Shown: piece by piece, positions 30,893-41,537 of the stretch
Layout of the letters: each line of letters opens with the position of its first letter
Numbering within the stretch: the first letter of the stretch is position 1
NCBI GenBank assembly: GCA_004431415.1
Contig: QPMI01000278.1
Coordinates: forward strand, 38,581-102,580
Direction: 5' to 3'
From: Cyanophora paradoxa
Lineage: Eukaryota; Glaucocystophyceae; Cyanophorales; Cyanophoraceae
Length of the DNA stretch: 64,000 nucleotides
Notes under the pieces: model-generated
Told to the model about the DNA's origin: nothing
The model's database searches: none
Seen by the model: the letters and a program-made list of their open reading frames with translations, nothing else
Translations under genes and position numbers: made by a program

Positions 30893-33424
30893 CTATTCGA
30901 AGGGTATGGAGAATCGAGAGCGGAGGCGAGGGAGGCCGAAGTGATGGCGAGCTCTGGAGGCGAGGGGGCCTGCAAGCGGATCCGGGAAAGTGGATGCAGA
31001 CGCAAAGAGACCGGGGACGTAGAGGCGGGAGGGGCATGCAAAAAGATAGTGCCGCCCAGCGTCACAGTTGCAGAAGCGGGGCAAGAAGGATGGGCTGAAG
31101 AGGGGGCTGAACCAGGAGGACGTCAGAAAGAGGGCCTCGCAGGGGCGGAAGTGGAGGAGCAAGGGGAAGAGGTAAGAAGGGGTATGGAGCTGCAAGATGA
31201 CCAGGGACCTGCCGGGGAACAGGCAAGTGAAGAGGCCCCGTGACAGCAAGTTGTAAGGAGGGAGGAGGCAGAGGCGGGGCCAGAGGGCCAAGGAGCACAG
31301 GGATCGGGACCGCAGGGAATGGGGGAAAGGAGCGTCGAGAGGGGCAGCGAGAGCAGGAATAGGAATGGGCCCAAGGGTCACTACAGGGGCCAGAGCAGGA
31401 GGGGACGGCGCAGGAGGCGGGCGACCACCAGGGATCCCCAACGGGACATTCCCACGAACGGCAAACTCCGCAGGATTCCGGAGGACAGAATCGATGTCAC
31501 GCGAAGAGACGAGGTTGTCAGCACCGCCCGAAGAAGGAGCGCCGGACGAGTCAGAATCAGAGCTTGAACTAGAACGATGAGAACCGGTACCAGACTCTGA
31601 ATCATGTGCGTCATCATCCGAGGCAGCCTGATCATCAGCGTCAGCAGCAGCCAAGCGAGCGCGCCGCTCCTCCAACAAGGCCGAAGCCTGCGAAAGGGTG
31701 AACTCGAGGTACGACATATTTCTGTCCCAGGCGGCAACAAGCGCGGCGCGGTTGTAAGAAGGCGCATCAATGTCAGCCTCCTCAAGATCGCACCGAGCGC
31801 GAGCAACCTGTTGGATGGAAAATACGCCAGCAAGGATCGCTCCAAGTGAGCGAAGGCAGAAGGCGGGGTTAACTTTACTGCGCAAAATGGGCCCAGATAA
31901 ATCCGGAACCGAGAGGATGTGGAAGAGAGAGAGCTCAGGCACTGCGACCTCTTCACGCTCATCCGGTGGAAGAGTAGAAGCCCAGAAATTCAGGCGCTCA
32001 CGAATGAAATCCCAGAACGAACGAGAAAGCGGGCACTCAGAGAAAACGTGCGCGTGAGAGCGAGCAGATCCGTCATTACAAACCCGACAGAAACGACGGC
32101 GGGGCGACTGTTGCTCGCCCAAACGATACAATTTGAAATGCAAACGGTAAAGAGCATCGATCCAAAGCATCGGGAAACACTGAAGGACGACAAGATTAGG
32201 AAGACGGGACGGAGACAAGGCGCCGGGAAACCCCCACTTAGCATCGGGCATCTGAGCGTGGCTAGACACATCGCGAAGCCGCTGGACCTCAAGGCAGTAG
32301 AAGCGACGAACAGAGGAGAGGCGGAGAGGGAGCATACGAGCGAAAGTGAACGCAAGATTATCAAGAGAAAGAAAGGCCGAAGGGCCTGCGCCAAGAACAA
32401 AAAGGCCAGGCAGGGTCCCGCGACGAAGAGAGAGGAAGACAGCGCTGAAGCAAACATGCAGCGGGAGCAAACGGGACAGAATTGAATTGGAGCTCGAGGA
32501 TAGGCCCACAGGGTGGGAAGCCGCAGGGCGGCAAGGAACGCGCGGTATGTAGTCCAGCACCCGTGGAATTATCTGGTTATCGCGAACAGGGAAGGCAACA
32601 AAAGTACCACTTGGGCCTCGAAGGAGAGCAAACGAGGCGTCCGGTCCGGACCACCAGAGATGCTGAGGCGGCGATGCAGGGCCTCGAGAACCTGGCGCCA
32701 AGTAGCCGGGAGCGCAGAACACAGACTAGGGAAAAAGGAGTGGAGGGCGGAGGAGGCAGCTGCTGGAGCCCGGAACCCCGGGCAGCACAATCCCAGATAT
32801 CGCAGACCCGCAGCAAGCCGGACCGTGCACAGCGACTCCAGTCGACCTCGTCGCCGGGAGTACTGAACAGAGGATTGAAGAAAAGAGGTTGGGATAACAC
32901 TTCGGGAGAGTTACGAGGTTGACACACGCCCTGGCGCTGAGCCCACTCGGAGAGAGTCCGCTTCCAAATAGGAGGCAAGTCAAGTCTGTCAAGTGGGAGG
33001 CGGAGCGAGACAAGGGCGGGGCCATAGGAAAAAGGTGCCAGCTGAGCGTCCAGTTTGCTCAAGAGGTACTCCTTCCAAGGAGCTGAACAAGAGGGGTCAG
33101 CGAGCAAGGCCACCCACTTCATTTTCAGCGATAACGAAAAAGCTCGAATATCCGGGCAGTTGAGACCACCTTGACGCCACGGCAGAGGAGAAATATACTT
33201 CGAAAGCTGCCCGCTCACGCCAGCAAAAGCGCGAAGCTTCTCTTGCCATGTCGAATACTGAGCATCAGGGGGGTCAAGCAAATATAGAGCATAATGTAGG
33301 GACCCAATAAATACAGCCCAGGCAAGGAGAACGCCGGAACGCATCGGCATGCGATAAGTCTTCGCTTGCTGGACACGGATATCAAGAGCAGCGGTCTTTT
33401 TCCGCCAGAACCGAGACAGATCGG
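30893..33424 (-). pseudogene. C-terminal fragment of LINE reverse-transcriptase ORF
   Basis: Two overlapping frames on the - strand (33350-32577 and 32722-30893) together read as a LINE C-terminus: YISPLPWRQGGLNCPDIRAF (the GG-L-P segment after the reverse transcriptase palm), APWKEYLLSKL, LPPIWKRTLSEW, then YRLHFKLYRLGEQ and a knuckle CRVC..H..C near 32086-32030. The switch of frame near 32.6-32.7 kb is a frameshift. The catalytic motifs of reverse transcriptase are absent (upstream of the truncation), so the copy is dead. Beyond the knuckle the frame is low-complexity Ser/Asp/Pro and then loses meaning. Confidence 0.65.
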
Positions 33425-33425
33425 G

Positions 33426-34023
33426 CTCTAGTAATTATACAGATCGGGCTCTACTAATTATATATAAGTTAAGTACTAGTTAACGTTATAATTATGTACG
33501 TATACTTGCCGCGCCCGGCGGCCTTAAGCTTGCCGCGGCGCGCGCGCCCTCCAGCTCGGCTCTCATTCGAATTCCGTGTAAGTATCGCTCTCATGATCAT
33601 GCAGCACGCGGCTGCGAGCGGGGTCCGGATCCGGGACTCCGGGCGGGAAGCTTAAGGGAAATATATTAATAGGCTTACGTATACAGGGCCCCGGGCGACG
33701 GCTGAACGTGGCAAATCCGGAGATCCTCTATAGCTAGATCTAGATCAAGACTCTGAGAGCAGGGAAGGGAGGGAATCCGAATGAACCTCTGCAACAACAA
33801 TGAATCCGAATGAACCTCCGCAGCACAGACTGCGCGATGCTCGATGCTTCCGCATGCGCCCCAACACGCTATATGGCACAGAAAGCGCTGAACTGCTGAA
33901 CTGCTGGTGAATTGAAGTGCCTGACAGTTACTCGAGCCGAGCTGTTATCTCTATGGGTGGATGAACCTTGGTGAAACGAGCTAGAGGTGGGCGCCCCTGG
34001 GGGAGGGGGCGGGGGGGCCGTCC
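33426..34023. other. Intergenic region without a supported gene
   Basis: Contains a direct repeat of CAGATCGGGCTCTA(G/C)TAA near 33417-33460 next to the LINE truncation point, then mixed AT- and GC-rich sequence. From about 33955 it is the parent of the pinin duplicate's 3' flank. Confidence 0.5.
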
Positions 34024-35597
34024 TCAGCCGGAGGACTCGTCCATCTTGGCCTCCTCCTTCTCCTCCTTCTCCTCCTTTGCCTTCCCCTCGTCCGGGTTGT
34101 AGCGCTCCGAAGTCTTCACGCCCGGCGCCTGCGCGGCCGCCGTTAGAGAAAAAGAGGTGCAGGCGCGGGGCGAGGGGGGCCGGGGGCGCGCCGAGGGCCG
34201 CGGCGTCATCTCCTTGCCCTCGTCGTCGCTCTCCTCGTCCTTCTTCTCCTCGCCCTCGCCCTGCGCCGCCGGCCGTCAGCCGCTGCCGCGGGGGGCGGGG
34301 GCGGGCGCCGCGCCTTGTCGCCCTCGGGGGCCTCCCCCTTCTCCGCCTTCTCCTCCTCGCCCTCCTCCTCGTCGTCCTCCCCGCGCCGCCGCCGCCGCCG
34401 CCGGTCGTCGTCCGCGCTCGTGTCCATCGGCGCCGGGCCCGCCTCCTTGCTGCTCTCGGGCAGGCCGGCCTCCTTCTCGAGCTGCGCCACGCGCTTCGCG
34501 ATGGCCTCCTCCATCGGGCCGAACTCCGGCTTCTCCAGCGGCTGGATCGTGCTCGCCAGCGCCTCAGGCACCACCTTCGGCATGAAGTAGATCGCCGGCT
34601 GCGCCTGCGTGCGCAGGAAGAAGCTGCAGGCGCGCATCGATCAGCGGCGAGGCGAGAGCCACCGCAGTTCGCAAAATGAACCTCAAGTGGTAGCGCTGAC
34701 GTGCGCTCCTTCTCAGCTGGCGCCACTCCGTCAGATGGACGGAACCACGGAAGGGGCACGGGTGGCGAACCAGAATCTCGGCAGTGCGGGCCTCGCCCTG
34801 GCGACGACCCGCCTCGCGGCGTACGCGCATGGTCTCCTCCCTCTCGGCGCGACGCTTCTTCGCCTCCTCGATCGCCTTGTTCCGCTCAGTCTCCTCCTTC
34901 TCGACGATCTCCTTCCACTTCGAGTCCTGCTTCTGCTTCGCATCGCTCTTCTCGAACTTGCTCCAGTCCTTTTTGAACGACTGCAGCGTCCCCACGAGCA
35001 CGTTCATCATCTGACGGTTGCGCTTCTTCACGGCCGGAGCGTCAACGCCCATCGCCTCGACCGCCTTCGCGCGGTCCGCGGCGCTCGTTGGCGAGTTGAG
35101 CGGCAGCGGTGCCGCGGGACCTCCGTGAACGACAATCGCCGACTGCATCCGCTGCTGCGGTGCGCGTCAGCACCAATCGACACAGGCTGGCTTCTGGAAA
35201 ACCGGACTGACCCGAACGCCGGCCTCAGGCGGGGGAGCGGGCGTGCCTGTGCAAACGAAAGGTGAGCAAATGAACGCGAGGGGGAAGCAAGGAGTGCCAA
35301 GGACAGGCCGCACCGATCGAAGACTTCATCTGCTTCGAGGGGCGTTCCTCGTCGCCGTCGCGCCGTTCGTCACGAGCGGGCGATGAACGGCGCGGTGATC
35401 TATCGCGATCCCGTCCGCTGTCTCGCCTCGGCGAGGAGCGCCTCGCGGGGCTCCGGCTTCTCCTCGCAGGGCTCCGGCTTCTCCTCCGGTCGTCGCGACT
35501 GCGCACACGACGCGATACCCACATTAGCACGGTTGGAGCAATCGAACGCAGGCCGGGGGCACAGGAAACCACGCGGGTTCGCTGGCGATGGCCTCAT
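34024..35597 (-). CDS. PNN: Pinin-like splicing/exon-junction protein
   Basis: - strand, several exons. N-terminal part: Arg/Ser dipeptides (RSRSPARRSRSPARRSSPRR) at about 35500-35330. The pinin/SDK/memA domain follows an intron: RNRQMMNVLVGTLQSFKKDW, KWKEIVEKEETERNK and AKKRRAEREE at 35050-34800, then LTEWRQL, FFLRTQAQPAIYFMPK and EEAIAKRVAQLEKEAG at about 34730-34470. The acidic/basic tail ends MDESSG with stop at 34024-34026. Pinin is a nuclear speckle protein that acts with the exon-junction complex in splicing. In the animal protein the RS-rich part is C-terminal; here it precedes the domain. The first exon and start are unresolved; 35597 is an upper bound. The last exons are duplicated as a pseudogene at 14800-15179. 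Confidence 0.75.
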
Positions 35598-35959
35598 CGT
35601 GGCGGGCTAAGAAATCGCTCGAAGCGCACGAGACGTGTGGCTGTTAACGCACCCGCTCATTTTCTAGGCTGCGGGGGCTTCTCTTGGGAAGAAGTGCGTC
35701 CCCCGAGAAGAAGTGCCTTCACTGGGATTCGAACACGCAAAGTGCTGATCAAATTCTTCTACGCCGCTCCCTCGCTGTCCTGCCCCTCCCCGCCGCTTTC
35801 TAGTCACAAGGCGCATCTAGCGTACCGGTCTGACGCATTAACGGAGCGCCGGCGAGTCGGAGCCGCGTTCGAGACCTGGGAGTCCAACCGAAGCCCCGCG
35901 AGCGGCATGTGTGCCTATAGCTAGCGCTCCGGCGGAGTTGGCCGCACCCGTGAGCGCCA
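35598..35959. promoter_or_regulatory. Divergent intergenic region between pinin (-) and RING-kinase (+)
   Basis: About 360 bases, no gene seen. It should hold both promoters; no defined element is recognised. AAGAAGTGC is repeated at 35690-35720. Confidence 0.4.
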
Positions 35960-38900
35960 ATGGACTGCGGCGTGTGCAAGGGCCGGCTGCGGGCGCCGGT
36001 TCTGCTGCCCTGCACCCACGTGAGCCCCCGCACGCGCCGCCCGAACGCAGCTGACGCACGCATTCAGTCATTCTGCGAGGCCTGCGCACGAAACCTCCGC
36101 CGCTGTCCTGCGTGCCGGGCCGATGTCCCTGCCGGTGCGTCGTTCGTGTGTCGGAGTGGCTGCCGCCGCGCCCCTAGGACGTCTGGCTTGCTTTGCGTGA
36201 GCGCTGATGCGGCGGTGCCGGCGGGCAGGGACCAAGCTGAAGCGGAACGTGACGCTGGAGGCGCTCCTGATGCAGCTGGACCTGGCCAAGCGGGGCAGCT
36301 CCCTGGGCGGCTCCCTGGGCTTTAGCGAGATCTCGCCCTCCGACCTCAAGCACATGCGCACGCTCGGCCAGGGCACCTTCGGCGCGCCCCGCCCCGCCCC
36401 GCGCTCGCTCACTCGCTCGCTGCGGGCCGGCGCCGGCTGAGGGGCGGGGCGCGCAGGGAAGGTGACGCTGTGCCGGTGGAACGACACGGAGGTAGCCGTG
36501 AAGCAGCTGGTGCGCCCCGGGCGGGCGGGCGGGGCGTGGCGCGGGGGGGCGGCTAAGGGCGTGCGTGCGCAGGTGGTGCAGCACATGAACGCGAAGGACG
36601 TGGAAGCGTTCAAGAAGGAGGTCGCCATGCTCGCCGCCTGCCGCCACCCCCACGTCGTCCAGGCCCGCCCGCAGCTCACCCCGCCGCCCGCCCCCCTTAT
36701 CCGGGCGGGGCAGTTCCTGGGGGCGAGCACGAGCGCGCCGTACTGCCTGGTGACGGAGTACATGGGGCGGGGCAGCCTGTGGGACTACCTCCGGGGCCGG
36801 GGCGGGGCGGGGCTCCCGCTGCGGCAGGCGCTGGACGTGGCGCTGGGCGTGGCGCGGGGCCTGCGCTACCTCCACAGCCGCGACATCATGCACCGCGACC
36901 TCAAGTCCCCCAACATCGTGCGCCCCCGCCGCCGAGGGCGGGAGGGAGGGCTCGAGCGAGCGAGCGGGGGCGCAGCTGCTGGACGAGGCGATGCGGGCGA
37001 AGCTGTGCGACTTCGGCCTCTCCCGCGTCAAGGCCGAGGCCCGCCCCGCCCCGCCCCGCCTCCACCCGCCCCGTCCTGCCGGCCTCACGCCGCCCGCAGG
37101 GGGCCGTGATGACGCAGGGCATCGGCTCGCCCCTCTGGATCGCCCCCGGTGCGCCCCGCCGCCCCGCCCCGCCCTCCCGCCCCGCCGCGGAGCCGACGGC
37201 CGGGCAGAGGTGCTGGCGAGCGGGCGGTACGGGCTGCCCGTCGACGTCTACGCCTTCGGCATCGTCCTCTACGAGCTCGCCACCGCAGAGGCCCGCCCCC
37301 GCCCCGCCCCGCCCGTGTGGCTGCGGGCCCCCTCACGGCCCCCGCAGGTCCCCTACGCCGGCATGTCCGCCGAGCAGATCGTGCGGCCCCGCCCCCCGCG
37401 CCGCTCTGCCCGGCCGGCCCGCCTCACGCCCCCGCCCCCAGATGCGCGGCGTGGCGGCCGGGCAGCGGCCGCGCATCCCCTCGGCGGCCCGCTCGCACCC
37501 CTTCGTGCCCCTCATGCAGCGGTGCGCCGGCCGGCGGGGGCGACGGGGCCGGGGGCTGGCGGCTAACCTCGGCCCGGGCAGGTGCTGGGCGCAGGAGGCG
37601 GGGAAGCGGCCGGGCTTCGAGGCGGTCATCCGCGACCTCGAGGCCATCCACGCCCCCCCGCCCGGCCCCGGCCCCGCCCAAGCACCCGCTCCACGCGCCG
37701 CCCCGGCCCCCTCCCTGCCCCCCGCCCCGCACAGGGCCCCACCCACGCGCCCTCCGCCGCCCCGTCCCCGCCCCCAGCCCCGTCTCCGCCCCCCGCGGCA
37801 GCGGACCGGGCAGGGCGGCCGCCGGTCCCCGCCGTGGGCTCAGCGGGGAAGCGCGCCCCGTCGCCGGCGGGGGCGGCGCGGGGCCCGCAGCCGACGGGGG
37901 CGCTGCGGGTGGCGCGGCAGGCCCTCGCGCCCCGCCCCTCCTCCGCCTCCTCGCGCGTCCTCGAGCCCCTCCCCGCCGCTCCCCCGCAGAAGTCCCCCGC
38001 AGGCCCCGTCCCCGCCGCCCCAAGCCCCGGCCGCGGCCTCCCCGCCTGCCCCGCCCCGTTCCCGGTCTCGCCATTGCCCCCGGCCTCGGCCTCGCCACCC
38101 TCCCCTCCGCAAGGCGCGCACCAAGCCCCAGCCGCCGCCCCCGAGGCGCGTCCCACGCCGGCACCCGCGGCGGCGGCGCCCCTCCCAGCCCGCCCCGCGA
38201 GCCTCCTCCCGCGCCGGCGGCCGCCGCCGCGCCCGTCCGTCCCCCACCGCCAGCCCGCTGCTCCTTCGCCGCACGCCCTCCGCGCCCCTCCCCTCTCCTC
38301 GTCCCGCGCCCGGCTGCTGCGCCCACCCCGTCGGTCGCGGCGGGCGCCGCCGCCGCCGCAGCTGCTGCGGCCCTCCCGCCGCCGGCCGGCGGGGGCTCGG
38401 CGCGCCGCGTGGCGCCCCCGGCGCCGGAGGCCGCCCCACCAAAGGCGCCGGCCGCCGCGCCGGTGGCCCGGCCGCCCTCGCCCTCGCCCCGCCCCTCTTC
38501 GGCGTACCGGCCGCCGTCGCCGAAGGGCGTGCGGCCGCCCTCGCCGCTGCGCGGGGCGCCGCCGCCCGACGACGGCCTCTCGGAGGAGGAGCGCAAGCGC
38601 ATCGCCCGCGTGCGCCCCGCCCCGCCATCCTGCGCCGCGCCGCGCCGGCGGCCGACGGGGCGGGGCGCAGGAGCGGGCGCAGCGGCGGGCGGAGGCGGAC
38701 GCGGAGATGCTGCGGGCGCTGGCGCGGGGCCGCGAGGAGCAGCGGCGGCGCGCCCAGGAGGAGCACGCGCGGCGGGCGCAGGAGTACGCGCAGGCGCTCG
38801 GGCGGGGCGCGCAGCAGTGGCGCGATGCCTTCGAGGCCCGCCGCCGCGACGCCTCCCCGGGACGGAACGCCCCGGCCCCGGCCCCCGCGCAGGCCGCCGG

Positions 38901-41394
38901 GGCGTCCCGGCCGGAGGAGGACGCTCGGGGGAGGAGCGGCCTCCTGCGCCCTCGTCGCCCCCGGCCGCGGCCCCGCAGGACGGCCCGTCTGCCCCGCCCG
39001 TCGCCTCCTCGAGATCCCTCTCCCACCCTCGCGCCCCGAGGCGGGCCCCTCCGCGCCCTCCGCCGACGCGCCCCCGCCGCCGCACGCCTCGCGCTCGGGC
39101 GGCGAGCGGGGCGGCCCGGGGGCGCCCACCGAGTCGCCTGTCGCGTCTTCCAGCGGCCCGCCCGCCCCGCCAGCCGCTGTATTCTCCGCGCACCCCTCTC
39201 CGCCCGTCGCCTCCCTTCGGCCTCCCGAGCAGCAGCCGGCGCCGGCCGCCTCGCTCCGCGGGGCCGCTCCGCCAGAGCCGCCCGCCGCGGCCGCCCGGGC
39301 CCCTCGACCTCCCTCCAGCACCCCGCCGCCTCCCTCCGCGCGCCCCTCGCCCCGGAGCCGCCCATCGCCTCCCGCACGCCCCCCGGGCCCCACGCCCCTC
39401 CCGCCGCCTCCGCCCCGCCCTCCTCCTCCCTCCCCCGGGACGGCCAGCACCCCGTCGCGTCTCTGCGGACGTCCCTCGGCCACCTCCCCGCCGCCGCCGC
39501 CTCCCTCGCCGCCCCCGCGCACGTGCCCCCGCCCCCGCCCTCCTTCCGTCCACCCCACGAGGCGGAGGCCGCCTCGGCGCCGTCGGACGCCGGCGCGGGT
39601 GCGCCTGCGTACCACGCCCCGCCAGAGCAGCCCGCCTACGCGCCATCCTACTACGCTCAGCCGGAGCCGTCCTACTACGCTCAGGCGGAGTCGCCAGCGT
39701 ACGAGCCGCCTCAGCCGCCCGTGTACGCCGTGCCGGAGGCGCCCGCCCACGCCTCGCGGGATTCGAACGCCTACGCGCCACCCCAGCCGCTCTACGCGCC
39801 GCCGGAGCCGCCGGCCCACGCGCCGCAGGAGGCGCCGGCCTACGCGCTCTACGCGCCGCAGGAGGCGGCAGTCTACGCGCTCTCCCCGCCGGCCTACCAT
39901 GCCCCGGCGGAGCCGCCCTACCACGCTCATCCGGAGGCACACGCGCACGCGCACGCCCAGCAAGCCTACTACGCGCCACCGGAGCCGCCGGCCTACTCAC
40001 CCGCGGAGACGCCAGCCTACGCTCCGCCGGAGCCACCCGCCAGCTCATCACCGCAGCCGCCCCATTACGCCCCGCAGGAGCCACCTGCCTACGCCTCTCC
40101 CCAACCGCCCTACTACGCCCCGCCGGAGGCAGCCGCCTACGCCTCTCCAGAACCGCCGCCTCATTACGCGTCGCCGGACGCACCCGCCTACACGCCGTCC
40201 CCGGCGGCATACTACACTCCGCCAGAGGCGGGCGCGTACAGCCCGGCGGATCGGGCGGCCTACCCGGCGCCCCAGGCGCCCTACTACACGCCGCCCGAGG
40301 CGCCAGCCTTTGCGTCGCGGGAGGCGGCGGGGAGCGGTGGCGGGGCGGGCGCGGCGTGGGCATCGGCGTCGCTGGTGACGACGGGGCCGGGGGGCTCGGC
40401 CGAGGGCCTCGCCGGCCCCGGCACCCCCGAGGCCTCCGCCACGGGCCCCGCCCCGCCCCGCGCCAGGCCTGGGGCGACTCCTCCGCCAGCGGGGCCGCCT
40501 GGACGGCCCCGCGCAGGCGGGCTCCTCCCCTCCCCGCGGCCTCCTCGGGGCGCGGGCGGGGAGCCTGCCCGCGACGGGCTCTGCCTCGGGGTCGGGGCGC
40601 GGGGCGGCGCGGCCGGTGGAGCTGCGGGCGGGCCTGGTGGTGGACCTGGCGGCCCCCGAGGTCTCCCTCTTCGGCCGCGCCCTCGGCGACGACGAGTGCC
40701 GCGCCCTCGCCGAGGCCCGCCCCGCCCCGCCCCGCCCCGCCGTACCCCCGCCTGACGGGGCGGGGCGGGGGGCGCAGGGGCTGGCGGGGAACGGGAGGGT
40801 GACGGCGCTGGACCTCGGGGGCAACCGCATCGGCTTCGCGGGCGCCCGCGCCCTCGGCCGCGCCCTCGCCTCCAACCCCGCCCTCCGCCTCCTCAACCTC
40901 GACAAGCACGCCGCCCCGCCCCGCCCCCGGCCCCTGGGCCCCCCGGCCTGACGGGCTCGCAGGAACCGCCTGGGGGACACGGGCGCCGCGTACATCGCCG
41001 ACGGCCTGCGCGAGAACCGCGCCCTCGAGAGCCTCCTCCTCAGGCCTGCCCGCACGCCCGCCCGCGCTGCAGCGCCGGCTCTTCCGCGGCTGAGGCGCCG
41101 GGTGCAGCGGGAACGGGGTGCGGGAGGCGGGCGGGCGGGCGCTGGCGGAGGCGATTGCCGGGAACCCCGAGTCGGCCCTGCGCCGCCTCGACCTCCTGGA
41201 CAACCGGGTGCCCGCGCCGCCCGCCGCCGGCCCCGTGCCCGGCCGGGGGCGCTGAAGGGTGGCAGGTGGCGGGGGCCGGGGAGGAGCTGCTGGCGGCGAA
41301 GCGCGCCTCGCCGTCGCTCTCCGTCGTCGACGTCCGCTTCAACGGCGTCCCCGCCGCCGTCGCCGCCGAGCTCCGCGCCCCGCGCTTCGCCTAG
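35960..41394 (+). CDS. RING finger-TKL protein kinase with Pro/Tyr-rich tail and leucine-rich repeats
   Basis: The start is ATG 35960; exons 35960-36019 and 36068-36134 encode a RING finger: C-x2-C (CGVC), then C-x-H (CTH), C-x2-C (CEAC) and C-x2-C (CPAC). The kinase follows from about 36340: GQGTFGKV (Gly loop split by intron 36382-36456), VAVKQL (Lys), EYMGRGSLWDYL hinge, HRDLKSPNI catalytic loop, CDFGLSR, GSPLWIAPEVL, VYAFGIVLYEL and KRPGFEAVIRDLEAIH, to about 37650. The HRDLKSPN form and overall pattern are of the tyrosine-kinase-like (Raf/MLK) group; all catalytic residues are present. Then come about 2 kb of Pro/Ala-rich sequence, a charged coil (EEERKRIAR, ERAQRRAEADAEM), a Tyr-Ala-Pro repeat and LRR exons. 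RING plus kinase recalls plant KEG. Exon joins after 37650 are uncertain, and the LRR exons may be a separate gene. Confidence 0.7.
36382..36456 (+). other. Example hairpin intron with GC donor and 14-bp terminal inverted repeat
   Basis: GCGCGCCCCGCCCC at 36382-36395 is the perfect reverse complement of 36441-36454, which is followed directly by the AG acceptor. CTGAG lies at the base of the 3' arm. Splicing restores the kinase Gly loop GQGTFGKV in frame, which supports the intron call. Confidence 0.85.
38610..38670 (+). other. Example hairpin intron with GT donor and 13-bp inverted repeat
   Basis: TGCGCCCCGCCCC at 38611-38623 pairs perfectly with 38657-38669, one base before the end of the AG. 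Removal joins EEERKRIAR to ERAQRRAEAD in a continuous coil. Confidence 0.8.
39612..40305 (+). repeat. Tyr-Ala-Pro-Pro-Glu coding repeats
   Basis: About 40 imperfect units of 15-27 bases coding for variants of PAYAPPEPP and YYAPPEAAAY in one frame. Typical of a disordered, tyrosine-spaced region; the units differ enough to be old. Confidence 0.75.
40616..41394 (+). other. Leucine-rich repeat exons (RNI-like)
   Basis: Exons encode VTALDLGGNRIGFAGARALG, LRLLNLDK, NRLGDTGAAYIADGLREN, LESLLL, REAGGRALAEAIAGNPE, LRRLDLLDNR and LSVVDVRFNG, with a stop near 41394. This is the ribonuclease-inhibitor-like LRR pattern. It is treated as the C-terminus of the RING-kinase gene; a separate short gene is possible. 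Confidence 0.65.
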
Positions 41395-41537
41395 CTAGCT
41401 ATAGGGCCTGTCACAATCGCGAGTCTTGAAGGCGAAGGGGCGGGTGATCTGCTGTTTTTTGAGGGGGCGGGGTACCGATCTCTGCCGCAATTCGATCGTC
41501 GGCCCGAGCCGGTGCACGGCCCTGCGGACGAGAGGCG

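Larger units (their letters stand above)
29382..33425 (-). mobile_element. 5'-truncated, degenerate LINE with poly(A) tail
   Basis: On the - strand the sequence from about 33425 encodes the C-terminal part of a LINE reverse transcriptase ORF. It then has a long Ser/Pro/Arg-rich stretch and ends in an A11-13 run (T run at about 29383-29394 on +). The abrupt 5' start inside the reverse transcriptase and the A tail are typical of target-primed insertion. No RNase H is seen, so it belongs to a different family from the LINE at the left edge. No clear target-site duplication is visible. Confidence 0.7.

Noticed and set aside
29382-33425. + strand frames 29973-30731 and 30470-31243 as genes
   Set aside because: They are the antisense of the - strand LINE fragment. 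The - strand carries the recognisable reverse transcriptase C-terminus and knuckle, and the A tail fits that strand.
35700-35900. tRNA-like stretches (GATTCGAAC near 35725; GCGTTCGAGACC near 35865)
   Set aside because: Only a T-loop-like string is present; T stems and acceptor stems do not pair and no anticodon arm can be drawn.
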